Positions 17,301 to 26,639 are shown, counted from the first letter of the stretch. The stretch: 52,347 bases of DNA from JAIRVZ01 sp031553755 (GCA_031553755.1 JAVBKZ010000062.1:1-52347); one strand, 5' to 3'. The notes: generated by a model not told the origin, from the letters alone. Program-made: numbers and translations.

Positions 17301-18391
17301 GGAGCTTTTGCTATCATACTGATTGCTTTTCCATGCAAATAATTAGGTTTGTCATCAGGCAATACGGCGTTGAATCCTATTTGATGTTTATTAGCGATAT
17401 TAACTCCTCCAAAATATGTTCCGATAAAAAAAGTACCCTGTTTGTTGCGATATATTTTATAAATAGCGTTGTCGTTGATTGTCTTATGTTTACTGTCGAA
17501 AGACTGTGTGTAATGTGTGCGTTTATTTGTTTCGATATCAATGATATATAATCCGTTTTCAGTCCCGATCCAATATTCTCCTGGTTTTTCACTTTCTTCT
17601 ATAGCACGTATATATCTCATCGTAAAGTCTTTGCATATAGGGAATTGGATAAATTGATCGTTCTCGGAATCGAATGTGAAAAGTCCATTATTAAATGTAC
17701 CTACCCACAATCTTCCTTGTTTATCGGAAGTGATGTAAGAAATAGCGGAGGTAAAAAGTTTTGGAGGTAAAAGATAAGTGGCGATTAATTTTCCTGTTCT
17801 GTCAAATTTGTAAAGTTTGAATCTCGAAAACCCCCAATAAGCATCTTGTTTATCAATGGTAGTTCCGTAAATAGGACCATCAACTTGAAATTTTGAAATA
17901 TGATTGGTCTTATAATTAAAAATAAAAGCGCCTTCATTGCCTGCGGTAATCAATAACTCTTGTCCATATCCTTGACGTATTCCGGAAATATAAGAAACCG
18001 GTATTTTATTATCGAATAATATCCGCTCAAAATCGTCAGTTTCAGGACGATAAACGGCAATTCCATTATTTGTCCCGGCAAATAATATACTGTCGGAAGT
18101 ATAAACAAGACAAACAACGGTATTGGATGGCAAAGAACGATTGTCATCCGGAATATGATGGTATTGTTTTATGTTATGTCCATCGTAACGGTTTAATCCA
18201 ATTCCGGTAGAAAACCACATGAAACCTTTATTATCCTGGCAAATATCATATACCGTATTATTTGTTAATCCATTATTGTTTGTGATATATTCAAAGGTAA
18301 ACCGGCTTTGATTTTCGTTTGCATTTCCTGTTAAGAATAAAGATAATAAACAAAAGGGAAGATATTTTTTTATGAGATTGAATTTATTCAT
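14363..18391 (-). CDS. Hybrid two-component system sensor/regulator (HTCS)
   Basis: A protein of about 1342 residues combining sensor kinase and transcription factor. The start at 18391 (MNKFNLIKKYLPFC) is preferred over one six codons upstream because it begins the signal peptide. Residues 25-680 are many two-component propeller repeats (for example GFMWFSTGIGLNRYDG, GRLWVGTFNNGLFTFD), followed by a Y_Y_Y domain and one membrane segment (about 775-795, WASWYAYLLYTIVSWIICYY). Cytoplasmic parts are a HisKA domain (His about 838 in NISHEFKTPLS), an ATPase domain (LLTNAIKYTP, DSGEGIPE), a receiver (phospho-Asp about 1140 in DILITDIMMPVMSG) and an AraC-type helix-turn-helix (to the C-terminus, IAYKVGYNDSAYFTRTFKKY). 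Such regulators sense glycan fragments in the periplasm and activate adjacent polysaccharide-use genes. It faces away from the large secreted-enzyme block, its probable target. Confidence 0.95.
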   Translation of the reverse strand: MNKFNLIKKYLPFCLLSLFLTGNANENQSRFTFEYITNNNGLTNNTVYDICQDNKGFMWFSTGIGLNRYDGHNIKQYHHIPDDNRSLPSNTVVCLVYTSDSILFAGTNNGIAVYRPETDDFERILFDNKIPVSYISGIRQGYGQELLITAGNEGAFIFNYKTNHISKFQVDGPIYGTTIDKQDAYWGFSRFKLYKFDRTGKLIATYLLPPKLFTSAISYITSDKQGRLWVGTFNNGLFTFDSENDQFIQFPICKDFTMRYIRAIEESEKPGEYWIGTENGLYIIDIETNKRTHYTQSFDSKHKTINDNAIYKIYRNKQGTFFIGTYFGGVNIANKHQIGFNAVLPDDKPNYLHGKAISMIAKAPDGNLWMATEDAGIVIFDKKNYSFRHLLFDEKDSNSIPTDNVHALLMDDKYCWAGHFMGGVSKIDIRTGKAKRFAQTPGNPNSLSNNFVFSLYALSPDSILVGTLSGVDLFDKRSETFSRFRPNEFVRSFIYEIFTAPDGKIWFCSSNQGIYVLDKTKLGLMTHFQPGDSSGLTSNIVISHCIDSKKQIWIGTRNGGLLKYIPEKQSFKVCNPDMLIDNTIYGILEDKEGFLWVSTNKGISRLNFKDSTSVHFNVKHGLADNQHNYKSYFKDNDIMYFGSVNGFTWFDPENILIPQETPSVYFTNLRIFNEIIRPDSTAILQRQIDYTQSLTLKHNQNSFTLDYASINYFTNDIYYQYYLEGFDKNWSPPTDRTQANYTNIAPGKYTFHIRAMNMINHSVSEERILNITVKPSLWASWYAYLLYTIVSWIICYYIYRNYRNRQREKMALAIEKIEKENLKLLHQHKMNFFTNISHEFKTPLSIILASIEMLAKREGSQENEIQQSIKRSATRLLFLVNQLMDFRKIETDHAVMHITKGNIIDFSNQIIDTYRPLLEKQNIKFNIKVSYTESEIFFDFDKLEKIMTNLLTNAIKYTPQGGTIDFTLDINNNKIQFSVKDSGEGIPEKNKDKIFEVFYSDGISNDIVESSGIGLALTTSLVKLLKGQITIDSEIGKGSTFNVSLPYEKNISAVSVVETQTIHTTSNDLTTSTNDTLVIEKEEIIEDNKEYKLVIAEDNKDLLTLLYNNFREKYYVKCFENGQETWEYINKKIPDILITDIMMPVMSGIELCQKIKTDVNLCHIPIVMLTAKDTKEAKLEGLQVGADAYITKPFSMIELEIRLTNILNNQKALKNRLKELARFEGFEIPVTNHDQAFVEKVLAVIQNNMEKSELDVQFITNELNISRSNLHNKMKALMKMNTSEFINTIRINKAKELILQTELTFSEIAYKVGYNDSAYFTRTFKKYTGKTPKEYKQEIKNE

Positions 18392-18760
18392 GAGACCGGA
18401 TTGCAACATTAACGATTAGTTATTTTTACTTCAACCTGCCGGAGAATTAACAGGTTTTTTAATTAATCATTTCTTTTTGCAAATATAAATTAATTTACAG
18501 TAGCTATTGTTTTTTAAAAGAGTATTTGTTTGGTTAATTTTTGTACTAATTTATTAAATCATTGTACTTATGTCTAATCTTTATATTTTGACTTCGGATT
18601 TTATTCGCTTGGATAATAATGCAAGATTTTTTGTTTTTTGTACAAAAATGCTTGTTCCTTCTTTGATAAATTTGCATTATGAAGAAAAGTCTTTTTTTTG
18701 AAACTTAAAAATTAACGTGTTAGTTAAATATTTTATAAACATTTTTTTATTGTAATTTTT
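18392..18760. promoter_or_regulatory. Divergent control region between the regulator and the enzyme block
   Basis: This AT-rich 369-bp gap has no coding region. On the + strand, TAAATTTG (18667-18674) is a -7 candidate about 87 bases before the gene at 18761, though no TTTG lies at the ideal distance upstream. On the minus strand, CAAATATA (18480-18487, reverse of TATATTTG) is a -7 candidate for the regulator gene. A hairpin, AACCTG...CAGGTTTTTT (18432-18461), lies in the regulator leader; its T-run faces the + strand. The regulator's AraC-type domain probably binds here, but I could not identify a repeated operator. Confidence 0.45.
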
Positions 18761-19762
18761 ATGAGAAAAATTAATTTACTCTGTGGTTTATCTTTGGTTT
18801 TTGTTTTTTTTCTATCGGCACAAAAAGTGTATGCCGAAGATGTTGATCTTACCAATAAAATTGTCAACAATGATTTTGAATTGGCAGTTGATGCCAATTG
18901 TAATGTGGTGCCGATTACGGCCGACATGGATGGATATCTCAATAACGCTTGGAGACCATCATTATCAACATGCGCGGATTTAAATCACCAAATTTATGGA
19001 TGGAAGTGGGTAATGGGTAACGGAGTGGAAGGTTTTGGAACCACTGGTGCTTTTACTGTTGGAAGTAATTCTCAAGGAATGAATAAAGATGCTGATCCTA
19101 TATCAACAATGCATGGAGACTGGATTTGTTGGATTGGTAGTAGTACTTTTACACTTCCTGACGGAATTGCCGAATTTTACCAAACTATTAACGGATTATC
19201 AGCTGGTACCTATAAAGTACAATGCCGTTTGGCAGTAGGTGAAAGACGAACAAGTCAACGTTTGTTCGCAAAAACAGGAGATGACAATATTGTTGTTCAA
19301 TATCATGGTACAGAAACGCAGTATGCTTCAAATAAGACAGAAGGAGAGGTTGCTACTTTTGCAGGTTGGCCCAGCGGAGAAAAAAACTTACAGGAAATGG
19401 TAGTTACTATTAATATTGCTGCCGATAACGATCCTTTAACTATAGGAATTCGTACAGGTAACATAAAAGGAGATGGAAATAAAGCTGCAGCTGCAGGTGC
19501 TTTTTGGGGTTGGTTTAAAACTGATTATTTCCGCCTTACAAAATTGGATTCATCAAACTTAAAAGAAGTAAAAGGACAAACAGCGACTTGGTCTGTAAAC
19601 AATGGTGAATTGACCGTGAAGGGAATTGAATCTTATGCTGTTTATAATGTGAACGGATTGAAAATAGCGGAAGCGAAATGTTGTGAATCCGTTAATTTGG
19701 TTTCGGGCGTATATGTTGTAAAAACAAACAATGCGGAAACATTTAAAGTTGTTGTAAAATAA
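18761..19762 (+). CDS. Secreted NLIVNNDF-module protein with T9SS-like tail, no catalytic domain
   Basis: A 333-residue protein: signal peptide (residues 1-25), one module of about 235 residues (from DLTNKIVNNDFELAVD to FKTDYFRLTKLD), and a short sorting tail (about 275-333, SYAVYNVNGLKIAEA...GVYVVKTNN...VVVK). The module is predicted beta-rich and resembles carbohydrate-binding jelly rolls in layout (start NDFE, centre GDWICWIG, SAGTYKVQCRLAVGERR, end LTIGIRTGNIKGDG...DYFRL), but I cannot assign it to a named family. Closely related copies occur in the proteins at 31846 and 42007. It is the first gene of the block facing the regulator, so it may be a surface glycan-binding protein. No enzyme motif is seen. 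Confidence 0.7.
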   Translation: MRKINLLCGLSLVFVFFLSAQKVYAEDVDLTNKIVNNDFELAVDANCNVVPITADMDGYLNNAWRPSLSTCADLNHQIYGWKWVMGNGVEGFGTTGAFTVGSNSQGMNKDADPISTMHGDWICWIGSSTFTLPDGIAEFYQTINGLSAGTYKVQCRLAVGERRTSQRLFAKTGDDNIVVQYHGTETQYASNKTEGEVATFAGWPSGEKNLQEMVVTINIAADNDPLTIGIRTGNIKGDGNKAAAAGAFWGWFKTDYFRLTKLDSSNLKEVKGQTATWSVNNGELTVKGIESYAVYNVNGLKIAEAKCCESVNLVSGVYVVKTNNAETFKVVVK

Positions 19763-19789
19763 AATTTGACACTTTTTGACACTTAAAAA

Positions 19790-19822
19790 AACTCTAACAG
19801 GGTTTTGAACCCTGTTAGAGTT
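19790..19822. repeat. Intercistronic palindrome, AACTCTAACAGGGTT type
   Basis: AACTCTAACAGGGTT (19790-19804) and its exact complement AACCCTGTTAGAGTT (19808-19822) leave a 3-base loop. The same palindrome recurs at 31741-31775 and 39909-39941 and, more diverged, at 13039-13071. Each copy follows the stop codon of an exported-protein gene, so it may stabilise or terminate part of the transcript. Confidence 0.8.
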
Positions 19823-19857
19823 CAAATAAAATACAACTGATTAACATAAATTACTTC

Positions 19858-20985
19858 ATGAAAAAAACAATTTACTACCTGACTCTACAAATATTATTTT
19901 TCACATTAATAATTTCAAATATCCATGCAAAGGGTTCTGATTTGAAAAAATTTCCTAAAGGAAGTGAACCCGAATTTATCGCCTCAAAACTCGTTCAGCG
20001 ATACATTTCCTCAAAACAAGCCACAAGGCCAATTTTTTACGCCGAAGCCTGTACCTGGTTTGGAGCGCTGAGATTTGCATCCGCTACTGCCGATAAAAAT
20101 ATGTTGCAACAACTGGAGGCTCGCTTTACTCCACTCTTAGGCGAAAATAGCGCGGCGATGCAAACTCCTAACCATGTAGATAATACAGTGTTTGGGATCG
20201 TTCCGTTGCAATTATACATGCAAACAGGAAATAAAACATATTACGATATCGGAATTGATTTTGCCGATCGTCAATGGACAGTTCCTCAAAATCCGAAACC
20301 TGAAAATGTGGAAAAATATAAAGATTTATCAACTAAAGGATTAACATGGCAAACTCGCTATTGGATTGATGACATGTATATGATCACAGCCATACAAAGC
20401 CAGGCGTATGTTGCTTCAAAAGATGAAAAATACATTAATCGCGCTGCTCATGAAATGATTGCTTATCTCGACTCCATACAACGTCCGAACGGATTGTTTT
20501 ATCATCACGAAACCGCCCCGTTTTTCTGGTGCCGTGGTAATGGGTGGATGGCAGCCGGATCGGCCGATTTGTTAACATATTTACCCGAAAATAATCCCAA
20601 TAGAGCCCGGATTTTGCAAGAATACCGTAAGATGATGGCTACATTGAAATCGTATCAAAACGAAGAAGGATTATGGAGACAGTTAATTGATGAATCCGAT
20701 ACATGGACAGAAACTTCAGGTTCGGCCATGTTTACTTACGCGATGGCGATAGGAGTGAAAAACGGATGGTTAGACGCGAAAGAATATGCTCCGGTTGTAC
20801 GTAAAGCATGGTTAGCCTTAGTTGGTTATCTAAATGATGAATGGGCATTACGGGAGGTTTGTGTAGGAACAAATATCGGATTTTCTAAAGAGTATTACAT
20901 GGATAGAAAACGTTTTGTAGGTGATCCTCACGGACAAGCCGCGTTGCTTTGGTGCGCTGTCGCGTTATATGATATAAAAAATTAA
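19858..20985 (+). CDS. Secreted GH105-type unsaturated glycuronyl hydrolase
   Basis: A 375-residue protein with a signal peptide (residues 1-24, ending ISNIHA) and an (alpha/alpha)6-barrel-type sequence of the GH88/GH105 family. Key motifs are YWIDDMYMITAIQ (Asp 171 and 172; the conserved Asp of this motif is the catalytic residue), LDSIQRPNGLFYHHETAPFF, WCRGNGWMAAG and TSGSAMFTYAMAIG. GH105 enzymes remove the unsaturated uronic acid that polysaccharide lyases leave at the end of oligosaccharides such as rhamnogalacturonan or ulvan. No lyase is in the window. It has no sorting tail, so it is probably periplasmic. It is nearly identical over long stretches to the N-terminal part of the protein at 31846 and less close to the one at 34419. 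Confidence 0.9.
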   Translation: MKKTIYYLTLQILFFTLIISNIHAKGSDLKKFPKGSEPEFIASKLVQRYISSKQATRPIFYAEACTWFGALRFASATADKNMLQQLEARFTPLLGENSAAMQTPNHVDNTVFGIVPLQLYMQTGNKTYYDIGIDFADRQWTVPQNPKPENVEKYKDLSTKGLTWQTRYWIDDMYMITAIQSQAYVASKDEKYINRAAHEMIAYLDSIQRPNGLFYHHETAPFFWCRGNGWMAAGSADLLTYLPENNPNRARILQEYRKMMATLKSYQNEEGLWRQLIDESDTWTETSGSAMFTYAMAIGVKNGWLDAKEYAPVVRKAWLALVGYLNDEWALREVCVGTNIGFSKEYYMDRKRFVGDPHGQAALLWCAVALYDIKN

Positions 20986-21015
20986 GTCAAAAAGTTCACG
21001 AAAATAAAAAATATC

Positions 21016-23343
21016 ATGAAAAAATATACTTTTATTATCACATTAATTCTATTGACCAGTAATCTGTTTGCCGTTGAAACATGGGATATTCTCAATAAAT
21101 CCATGGCAGAGTCGTGGAGTGCCGGAGGATGGTCGTTTAGCAAAGGTTCGGGATCTATTCCCGCGGGATATACTAATGCGGTAACACAAGAAACTGGTTA
21201 TGTGAATATCACAAAAAATTATGCGCATTATAATAACAGGTACGGTTTTATAATATCGTCAGCTTTAAGCATACAAGAAAATACAGCATATACTTTCGAA
21301 GTTAAGGTTCGCGCGAACGCGATTAATAAAGAACTATATCCTGATGTGCCTAAGCCAACAACTGCTGTAGAAGGAGGTTTTGAGGCAAACCAAATAGCGA
21401 TACAGATAAATAATAAAATTATGTCTATTTATCTTGCATCAGGCGATTCAAATAATGGATATGCGACTCCTCAAACAACCAGCGGAACAGGAGTAGATCC
21501 CAGTGTAAGTGAAAAGTATACTATGAATACTGCCGAATGGCATGTTTATCGGTTCATTCTCAAAGCCAACAGATTGACTTACGATGTTTATCTTGATGAT
21601 ATTAAAACCCCTATTTTTAAGGATGTGTTAGCCATTACCAAGACAGGTAGTAATACCCCAAAATTTGGTGGAGAATCATGGCAACGTTGCAACATGGATA
21701 TCGAATATGTCAAAATGGGAACAGGAGATTTCAATCCGGATACTCAACCCAAAATTACATCAATCGTTTTAAGTTCGGATAGCCATGTGGCAAATCACGA
21801 ACGAACTGTTTCTGTTACAGCCAATACAGATTTGATTCCTACCGGAGAGAAACTTCTGCTTTCATTGGTCGATGAAAATGGAACCGTTGTCGTTAGCCCT
21901 ATAGAAATAACAACCGGCAGCGATAAATCAGCAAAAGCAAATCTCGTTATCCCGGCAACAGTTCCGATTGGAAAGTATGCTGTGAAAATAGCTTCCCCAA
22001 ATGGTAAAATTGGCAATGAAGAACTTGAATCTCAATCTGTTCAATATGTTGTAGTAGATGTATCTCCTATTGATACGAAAATACTTCCGCAAGTGAAACC
22101 TGTCGGCTTTGTAAGAGAAATCGAGGATTACAAATACATCGGGCCATCGAAGGAATTTATCTTCCCATCTATCATTGATGCCAAAAAATATACCACTGAC
22201 GGAAAATTCCTAAACGGACAAGATACTTTAGCGCGATATTATCTTTATTATGCTCCTCATGAAAACCCCGGAGGAATGTATCTTTCCACAGCTCCTACTT
22301 TGGATGGGCCTTGGACAGAACGCAACACGGTAATTGATTTGGCATGGGCTAAAAAAGTAGAAGGGAATGTTATCAATACCGCACCACATATTTCTGCCTG
22401 TCAGGTAGTATGGAATGAAGTACACAACAAATACTTTATGTATTTTCATGGACCTAACTCAACCTCCCATTACGCTTATAGTGACAACCTGGTTGACTGG
22501 ACTTTCGGAGCAAGTGTGATTAATTCAAAACAATTCAGTCCTATCGGAGAAGAAGCAAGTTATGCTAAGGTATTCAAACATGAAATTCCAGGTTTGGAAA
22601 ACAAATATGTCATGTTGTTGATGAATCAGGAAGGTCAGATTCGCAAAGTTTATTGGGCGCACTCAAAAGATGGCGTGACCTGGACGCCCGTATCCAAACC
22701 GTTGATTTCTCCCAACCTGGATTATAAAAAGATACCGGGAACAAATATTAAACCCAGTTATTCCGGTTCGATGGGAAGCAATGTTTCAGGACCTTTCCTT
22801 ATGGAAAAGAACGGACGCTATTTCGTATTTTGCCATGGTAGTTCGGGCAATATGCTTGTGGTTGAAGTAGGAGAAAATTTCGATATGGAAGTGCATTGGG
22901 GAGAATACCTGAAAGCCGCCGATGTTGTCATTGATACAGATGTCAATGGTAAGCCGATAGCCGTACCACGAGCCGCGGCTCCCGATTTTATTCAGGATGA
23001 TAACGGAAAATGGTATATGTTTTTTGAAGCGGGTAGCCGTTTAGGCGCTAATGTTGGTTATGCAAAAGAAGAGAAAAATCCGAATTCTATTATTTCGCCT
23101 TTATCCAAAGATATCCAAGTATATCCTTCGGTAGTTGAAAGTGGTAATAGATTGACAGTTAACGCGGAAAACGTTTCCGGATTATTCGTAGAAATCATCA
23201 ATGTTTCCGGAAATAAAATATCTGATACGAAGATAAATAATTCGTTCGGAGAAGTTCAAGCGCCTGCTGTTTCCGGATTGTATTTAGTAAAAGTAACAAC
23301 AAACGAAAACAAAGTAGAAATATTTAAAATTTTGGTAAAATAA
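21016..23343 (+). CDS. Secreted putative five-bladed-propeller glycosidase (paralog 1) with T9SS-like tail
   Basis: A 775-residue protein in four parts: signal peptide (1-19); a WDILNKSM module (about 22-237) resembling a concanavalin/LamG-type jelly roll; an Ig-like linker (about 245-350, SSDSHVANHERTVSV...GKYAVKIASPNGKIG); a propeller domain (about 353-690); and a sorting tail (about 700-775, VYPSVVESGNRL...LVK). The propeller shows typical blade motifs (YYLYYAPHENPGGMYLSTAP, GPWTE, HISACQVVWNEV, YVMLLMNQEGQIRKVYWAHS, AAAPDFIQDDNGKWYMFFE) like those of GH43/GH117/GH130-type enzymes, but I cannot place it in a specific family. Two paralogs follow directly. It is probably exported across the outer membrane by T9SS. 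Confidence 0.72.
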   Translation: MKKYTFIITLILLTSNLFAVETWDILNKSMAESWSAGGWSFSKGSGSIPAGYTNAVTQETGYVNITKNYAHYNNRYGFIISSALSIQENTAYTFEVKVRANAINKELYPDVPKPTTAVEGGFEANQIAIQINNKIMSIYLASGDSNNGYATPQTTSGTGVDPSVSEKYTMNTAEWHVYRFILKANRLTYDVYLDDIKTPIFKDVLAITKTGSNTPKFGGESWQRCNMDIEYVKMGTGDFNPDTQPKITSIVLSSDSHVANHERTVSVTANTDLIPTGEKLLLSLVDENGTVVVSPIEITTGSDKSAKANLVIPATVPIGKYAVKIASPNGKIGNEELESQSVQYVVVDVSPIDTKILPQVKPVGFVREIEDYKYIGPSKEFIFPSIIDAKKYTTDGKFLNGQDTLARYYLYYAPHENPGGMYLSTAPTLDGPWTERNTVIDLAWAKKVEGNVINTAPHISACQVVWNEVHNKYFMYFHGPNSTSHYAYSDNLVDWTFGASVINSKQFSPIGEEASYAKVFKHEIPGLENKYVMLLMNQEGQIRKVYWAHSKDGVTWTPVSKPLISPNLDYKKIPGTNIKPSYSGSMGSNVSGPFLMEKNGRYFVFCHGSSGNMLVVEVGENFDMEVHWGEYLKAADVVIDTDVNGKPIAVPRAAAPDFIQDDNGKWYMFFEAGSRLGANVGYAKEEKNPNSIISPLSKDIQVYPSVVESGNRLTVNAENVSGLFVEIINVSGNKISDTKINNSFGEVQAPAVSGLYLVKVTTNENKVEIFKILVK

Positions 23344-23351
23344 ACATCTTT

Positions 23352-23388
23352 CCCCCCTGCTCTCTTAGGGAGAGGGGGCAGGGGAGAG
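23352..23388. repeat. GC-rich intercistronic hairpin
   Basis: CCCCTGC (23354-23360) pairs with GCAGGGG (23378-23384), with CTCT/AGAG pairing inside, in an otherwise AT-rich gap between two paralogous genes. It is a strong hairpin that could act as a processing or pausing site; the following sequence is A-rich, not T-rich, so it is not a classical terminator. Confidence 0.65.
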
Positions 23389-23405
23389 GTAAAAATAAAA
23401 CAATC

Positions 23406-26400
23406 ATGAGAAAAATTAACTTTATTATTGCATTAATTCTATTTACCGGTAATCTGTTTGCCAATCCGACATGGGATATTCTCGACAAATATATGGCTAC
23501 ATACGATCAGGATGGTGGAAATGGTTACGATGGAGCTTGGAGTATACTTAAAGACGCTTCTGCGACAACCACAGTAAATGTACTTGAGGGAACGTATGTA
23601 AATTTCACAAAAAGTGGCAAATGGGCATGGCTGAAACCTACGACAGCGTTTGCCAATTTAACGTCTAACCAGCCTTACAGCGTTGAGATCAAGGCGCGAG
23701 TCAAAGCGAATGATGCCAATCAAATTTCGCTCCGGATAAACGGAGGTACAGGAAAACAATTCATGACGCAAATTTTTCTTAAATATGGTGACGCGAGTAA
23801 TGGTACTGTTAAAACGGCCTCAGGCGCGTCGTACACAATAAACACTTCCGAATGGCAGGTTTATCGCATGGTTCTCCATCCCGATCATTCGAAATACGAT
23901 GTTTACATTGGCGGTGTGAAAGATCCTATTTTCGAAAATGTAGCGATTGGTTCTAAACAAGATCCAAACGGGATATACTTTGGAGCAGAAAGTAATACTT
24001 CTTGCAACATTGATGTTGAATACGTAAAAATGGGAACGGGAGATTTCTTTTCGAAACCGCAAATTTATTCGGTTTTGTTATCTCGTGACAATCATGTAGG
24101 TGGAAATCAAACGACCGTTTCGGTAACCGCTTATACAACCTCGTTTGGTAATGGAGAAAAACTTTTCTTCTCACTTGTTGACAAAAATAATAACGAAATA
24201 GTAGCTCCTGTAGAAGCTACGGTAAACAATAATACAGCGGCGACCAATATTGTAATTCCGGCAAACCTTGCTTACGGACAATATTCCATTAAAGTTATAG
24301 CGCAAAACCAGATTAACGGAGTGGATATAACCCCGAAAACAGTTTCGTATGAGATTAAAGACCCTGTGTCGGCAAAAACATGGGATATTCTCGACAGGAA
24401 TTTTTCCGTAACAGCATGGAACGCTTCTCCTGCATGGGCTTTGGAGAAAGCTACGAGTATTCCTGCCAGTATCGTAACACAAAAAAACGGTTATGTGAAT
24501 ATCAATAAAACTCAAGCAGCCGGAAGCGCTGCTTATGGTTTTTTAATCTCTCCGACAGTAACTGTGTCCGCTAATACTGCCTATACTTATGAAGTAAAAG
24601 CACGTACACAAGCCATCGACAAAGAACAGTTCCCCGATGGAAACAGTTATGAAGCGAATCAGATAGGAGTCTTGTTGAATAACAAATTAATGTCTATCAA
24701 TCTCGCTCACGGAAATGAAAATACCGGATACATAGCCTCGCCTATTGCAGACGGAGCGGGAGTAGGTTTGAGTAACACAACCAGATACACGCTGAATACT
24801 TCCGAATGGCATATTTACCGCATGGTTTTCAATGCCGATAACACGAAATGCGATATTTATGTCGATAACGAACTTATTTTCGAAGATGCTCCCCTATTCA
24901 ACAAGACCGGAAACAACGCTAAAATAGGCGCTGAATCGTGGCAGCGTTGCAACATGGATATCGAATATGTGAAATTGGGAACCGGTGACCTTGCTACCGG
25001 CGATAACCCGAAAATCACAGCTATGGATTTATCATCGGACAGCCATGTTGCAAATAACGCGCGTACCATTCGTATAACGGCAAATACAATTAATATTCTC
25101 AATGGTGAAAAATTGACGGCTTCGTTTACCGACAAAGAAGGAAATAAGTTAATCGACCCTATCGACATGCTGATAAACACTAATAAAGGAACGGCCGATT
25201 TGACAATTCCCGCGACGATTCCCCTTGGAAAATATGTGATAACAGTTGGCGTTCCGAATGACAAAATCGGAGAACAAACCGTCAAATCGAAAAGCAGGCA
25301 ATACGTTGTGGTAGGCGTTTCGCCACTCGATACCAAAATGCTTCCGCAAGTGAAACCGGTCGGTTTTGTCAAAGATATAAATGATTATATTTATAAAGCC
25401 CCAGGCACTACAAAGACAGAATTTATCTTCCCTTCTATCATTGATTCAAAAAAATATACGATTGGCGGAAAATTTAAAAACGGACAAACTCCGATAGATC
25501 GTTATTATCTTTATTATGCGCCTCATGATAATCCCGGTGGGATGTACCTATCTACAGCGCCTACGCTCGATGGACCATGGACAGAATATGCCGGATCACC
25601 AGGTATGACTCCCGGTACAGTAATGGACTTTGAGTGGGCGGCAAAGCAAAATAGCATTGTTAATGGTGGCTACGAAAAACATATTTCGGCTTGCCAGGTA
25701 GTTTGGAACGAAGTGCAAGACAAATACATTATGTATTTTCATGGTCCGAACGAGGCTACACATTATGCTACAAGCGATGATTTGATTAACTGGACTTTCG
25801 GCAAAACAATTTTGCTTGCCCATGAGTTCTCTCCGATTGGCGCGGAAGCAAGTTATGCTAAAACATTTAAACATGAAATTCCAGGTTTGGGCAACAAATA
25901 TGTAATGTTGCTTATGAATCAGGAAAATCAAATCCGTAAAATATATTGGGCACACTCAACAGATGGAATCAACTGGACGCCTGTACCCAAACCGTTGATC
26001 TCGCCCGATTTGAATTATAAAAAGATACCGGGAACAAATATCAAACCAAATTACGATGGTGGAGGTACTGGAGCCTATGGAAACAATGTTTCGGGTCCTT
26101 TCCTGATGGAAAAAAACGGACGTTATTTTGTTTTTGTACATGGCTGTACAGATCATCTGTTGGTGGTTGAAGTCGGTGAAAGTTTTGATATGGAAGTGCA
26201 TTGGGGCGAATACTTAAAAAGTACTGACGCGATGTTCACAGTAAACGGAGCAACAAACGCGACCCGTATTGCCGCTCCTGATTTTATTCAAGATGATAAA
26301 GGCAAATGGTATATGTTTTTTGAAGCGGGAGGCCGTTTAGGCGCGAATATAGGTTACGCGAAAGAAGAACAAGGGCAGAGTTCGCTTGTTTCGCCTTTAT

Positions 26401-26639
26401 CCAAAGACATCCAAACGTATCCTTCGGTAGTTGAAAAAGGTAAAAAAATGACTGTTAACGCCGAAAACGCGTCCGGATTATTGGTGGAAATTTTCAATTT
26501 ATCAGGAAATAAAATATCTGATACAAAGATAAATAATTCGGTAGGTGAAGTTCAATCTCCTGCTGTTTCCGGTTTGTATTTTGTAAAAGTAACAACAAAC
26601 GAAAACAAGATGAAAACTTCGAAAATAGTTGTGAGATAA
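23406..26639 (+). CDS. Secreted putative five-bladed-propeller glycosidase (paralog 2), duplicated N-terminal modules
   Basis: A 1077-residue protein: signal peptide (1-19), first WDILDK module (about 22-212), Ig-like linker (218-320), second WDILDR module (about 326-525), second linker (535-640), propeller domain (about 640-995) and sorting tail (about 1003-1077, TYPSVVEKGKKM...IVVR). The two N-terminal modules differ considerably from each other: the first is closest to those at 46615 and 48713, the second to the one at 21016, so the protein looks assembled by recombination. The propeller closely follows paralog 1 (YYLYYAPHDNPGGMYLSTAP, APDFIQDDKGKWYMFFEAGG). It presumably acts on the same class of glycan with different surface binding. 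Catalytic activity is inferred only from fold. Confidence 0.7.
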   Translation: MRKINFIIALILFTGNLFANPTWDILDKYMATYDQDGGNGYDGAWSILKDASATTTVNVLEGTYVNFTKSGKWAWLKPTTAFANLTSNQPYSVEIKARVKANDANQISLRINGGTGKQFMTQIFLKYGDASNGTVKTASGASYTINTSEWQVYRMVLHPDHSKYDVYIGGVKDPIFENVAIGSKQDPNGIYFGAESNTSCNIDVEYVKMGTGDFFSKPQIYSVLLSRDNHVGGNQTTVSVTAYTTSFGNGEKLFFSLVDKNNNEIVAPVEATVNNNTAATNIVIPANLAYGQYSIKVIAQNQINGVDITPKTVSYEIKDPVSAKTWDILDRNFSVTAWNASPAWALEKATSIPASIVTQKNGYVNINKTQAAGSAAYGFLISPTVTVSANTAYTYEVKARTQAIDKEQFPDGNSYEANQIGVLLNNKLMSINLAHGNENTGYIASPIADGAGVGLSNTTRYTLNTSEWHIYRMVFNADNTKCDIYVDNELIFEDAPLFNKTGNNAKIGAESWQRCNMDIEYVKLGTGDLATGDNPKITAMDLSSDSHVANNARTIRITANTINILNGEKLTASFTDKEGNKLIDPIDMLINTNKGTADLTIPATIPLGKYVITVGVPNDKIGEQTVKSKSRQYVVVGVSPLDTKMLPQVKPVGFVKDINDYIYKAPGTTKTEFIFPSIIDSKKYTIGGKFKNGQTPIDRYYLYYAPHDNPGGMYLSTAPTLDGPWTEYAGSPGMTPGTVMDFEWAAKQNSIVNGGYEKHISACQVVWNEVQDKYIMYFHGPNEATHYATSDDLINWTFGKTILLAHEFSPIGAEASYAKTFKHEIPGLGNKYVMLLMNQENQIRKIYWAHSTDGINWTPVPKPLISPDLNYKKIPGTNIKPNYDGGGTGAYGNNVSGPFLMEKNGRYFVFVHGCTDHLLVVEVGESFDMEVHWGEYLKSTDAMFTVNGATNATRIAAPDFIQDDKGKWYMFFEAGGRLGANIGYAKEEQGQSSLVSPLSKDIQTYPSVVEKGKKMTVNAENASGLLVEIFNLSGNKISDTKINNSVGEVQSPAVSGLYFVKVTTNENKMKTSKIVVR

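Noticed and set aside
18432..18461. Terminator-like hairpin AACCTG...CAGGTTTTTT in the divergent region
   Set aside because: Its T-run lies on the + strand, where no gene ends upstream; it is more likely a chance hairpin or part of the regulator's leader.
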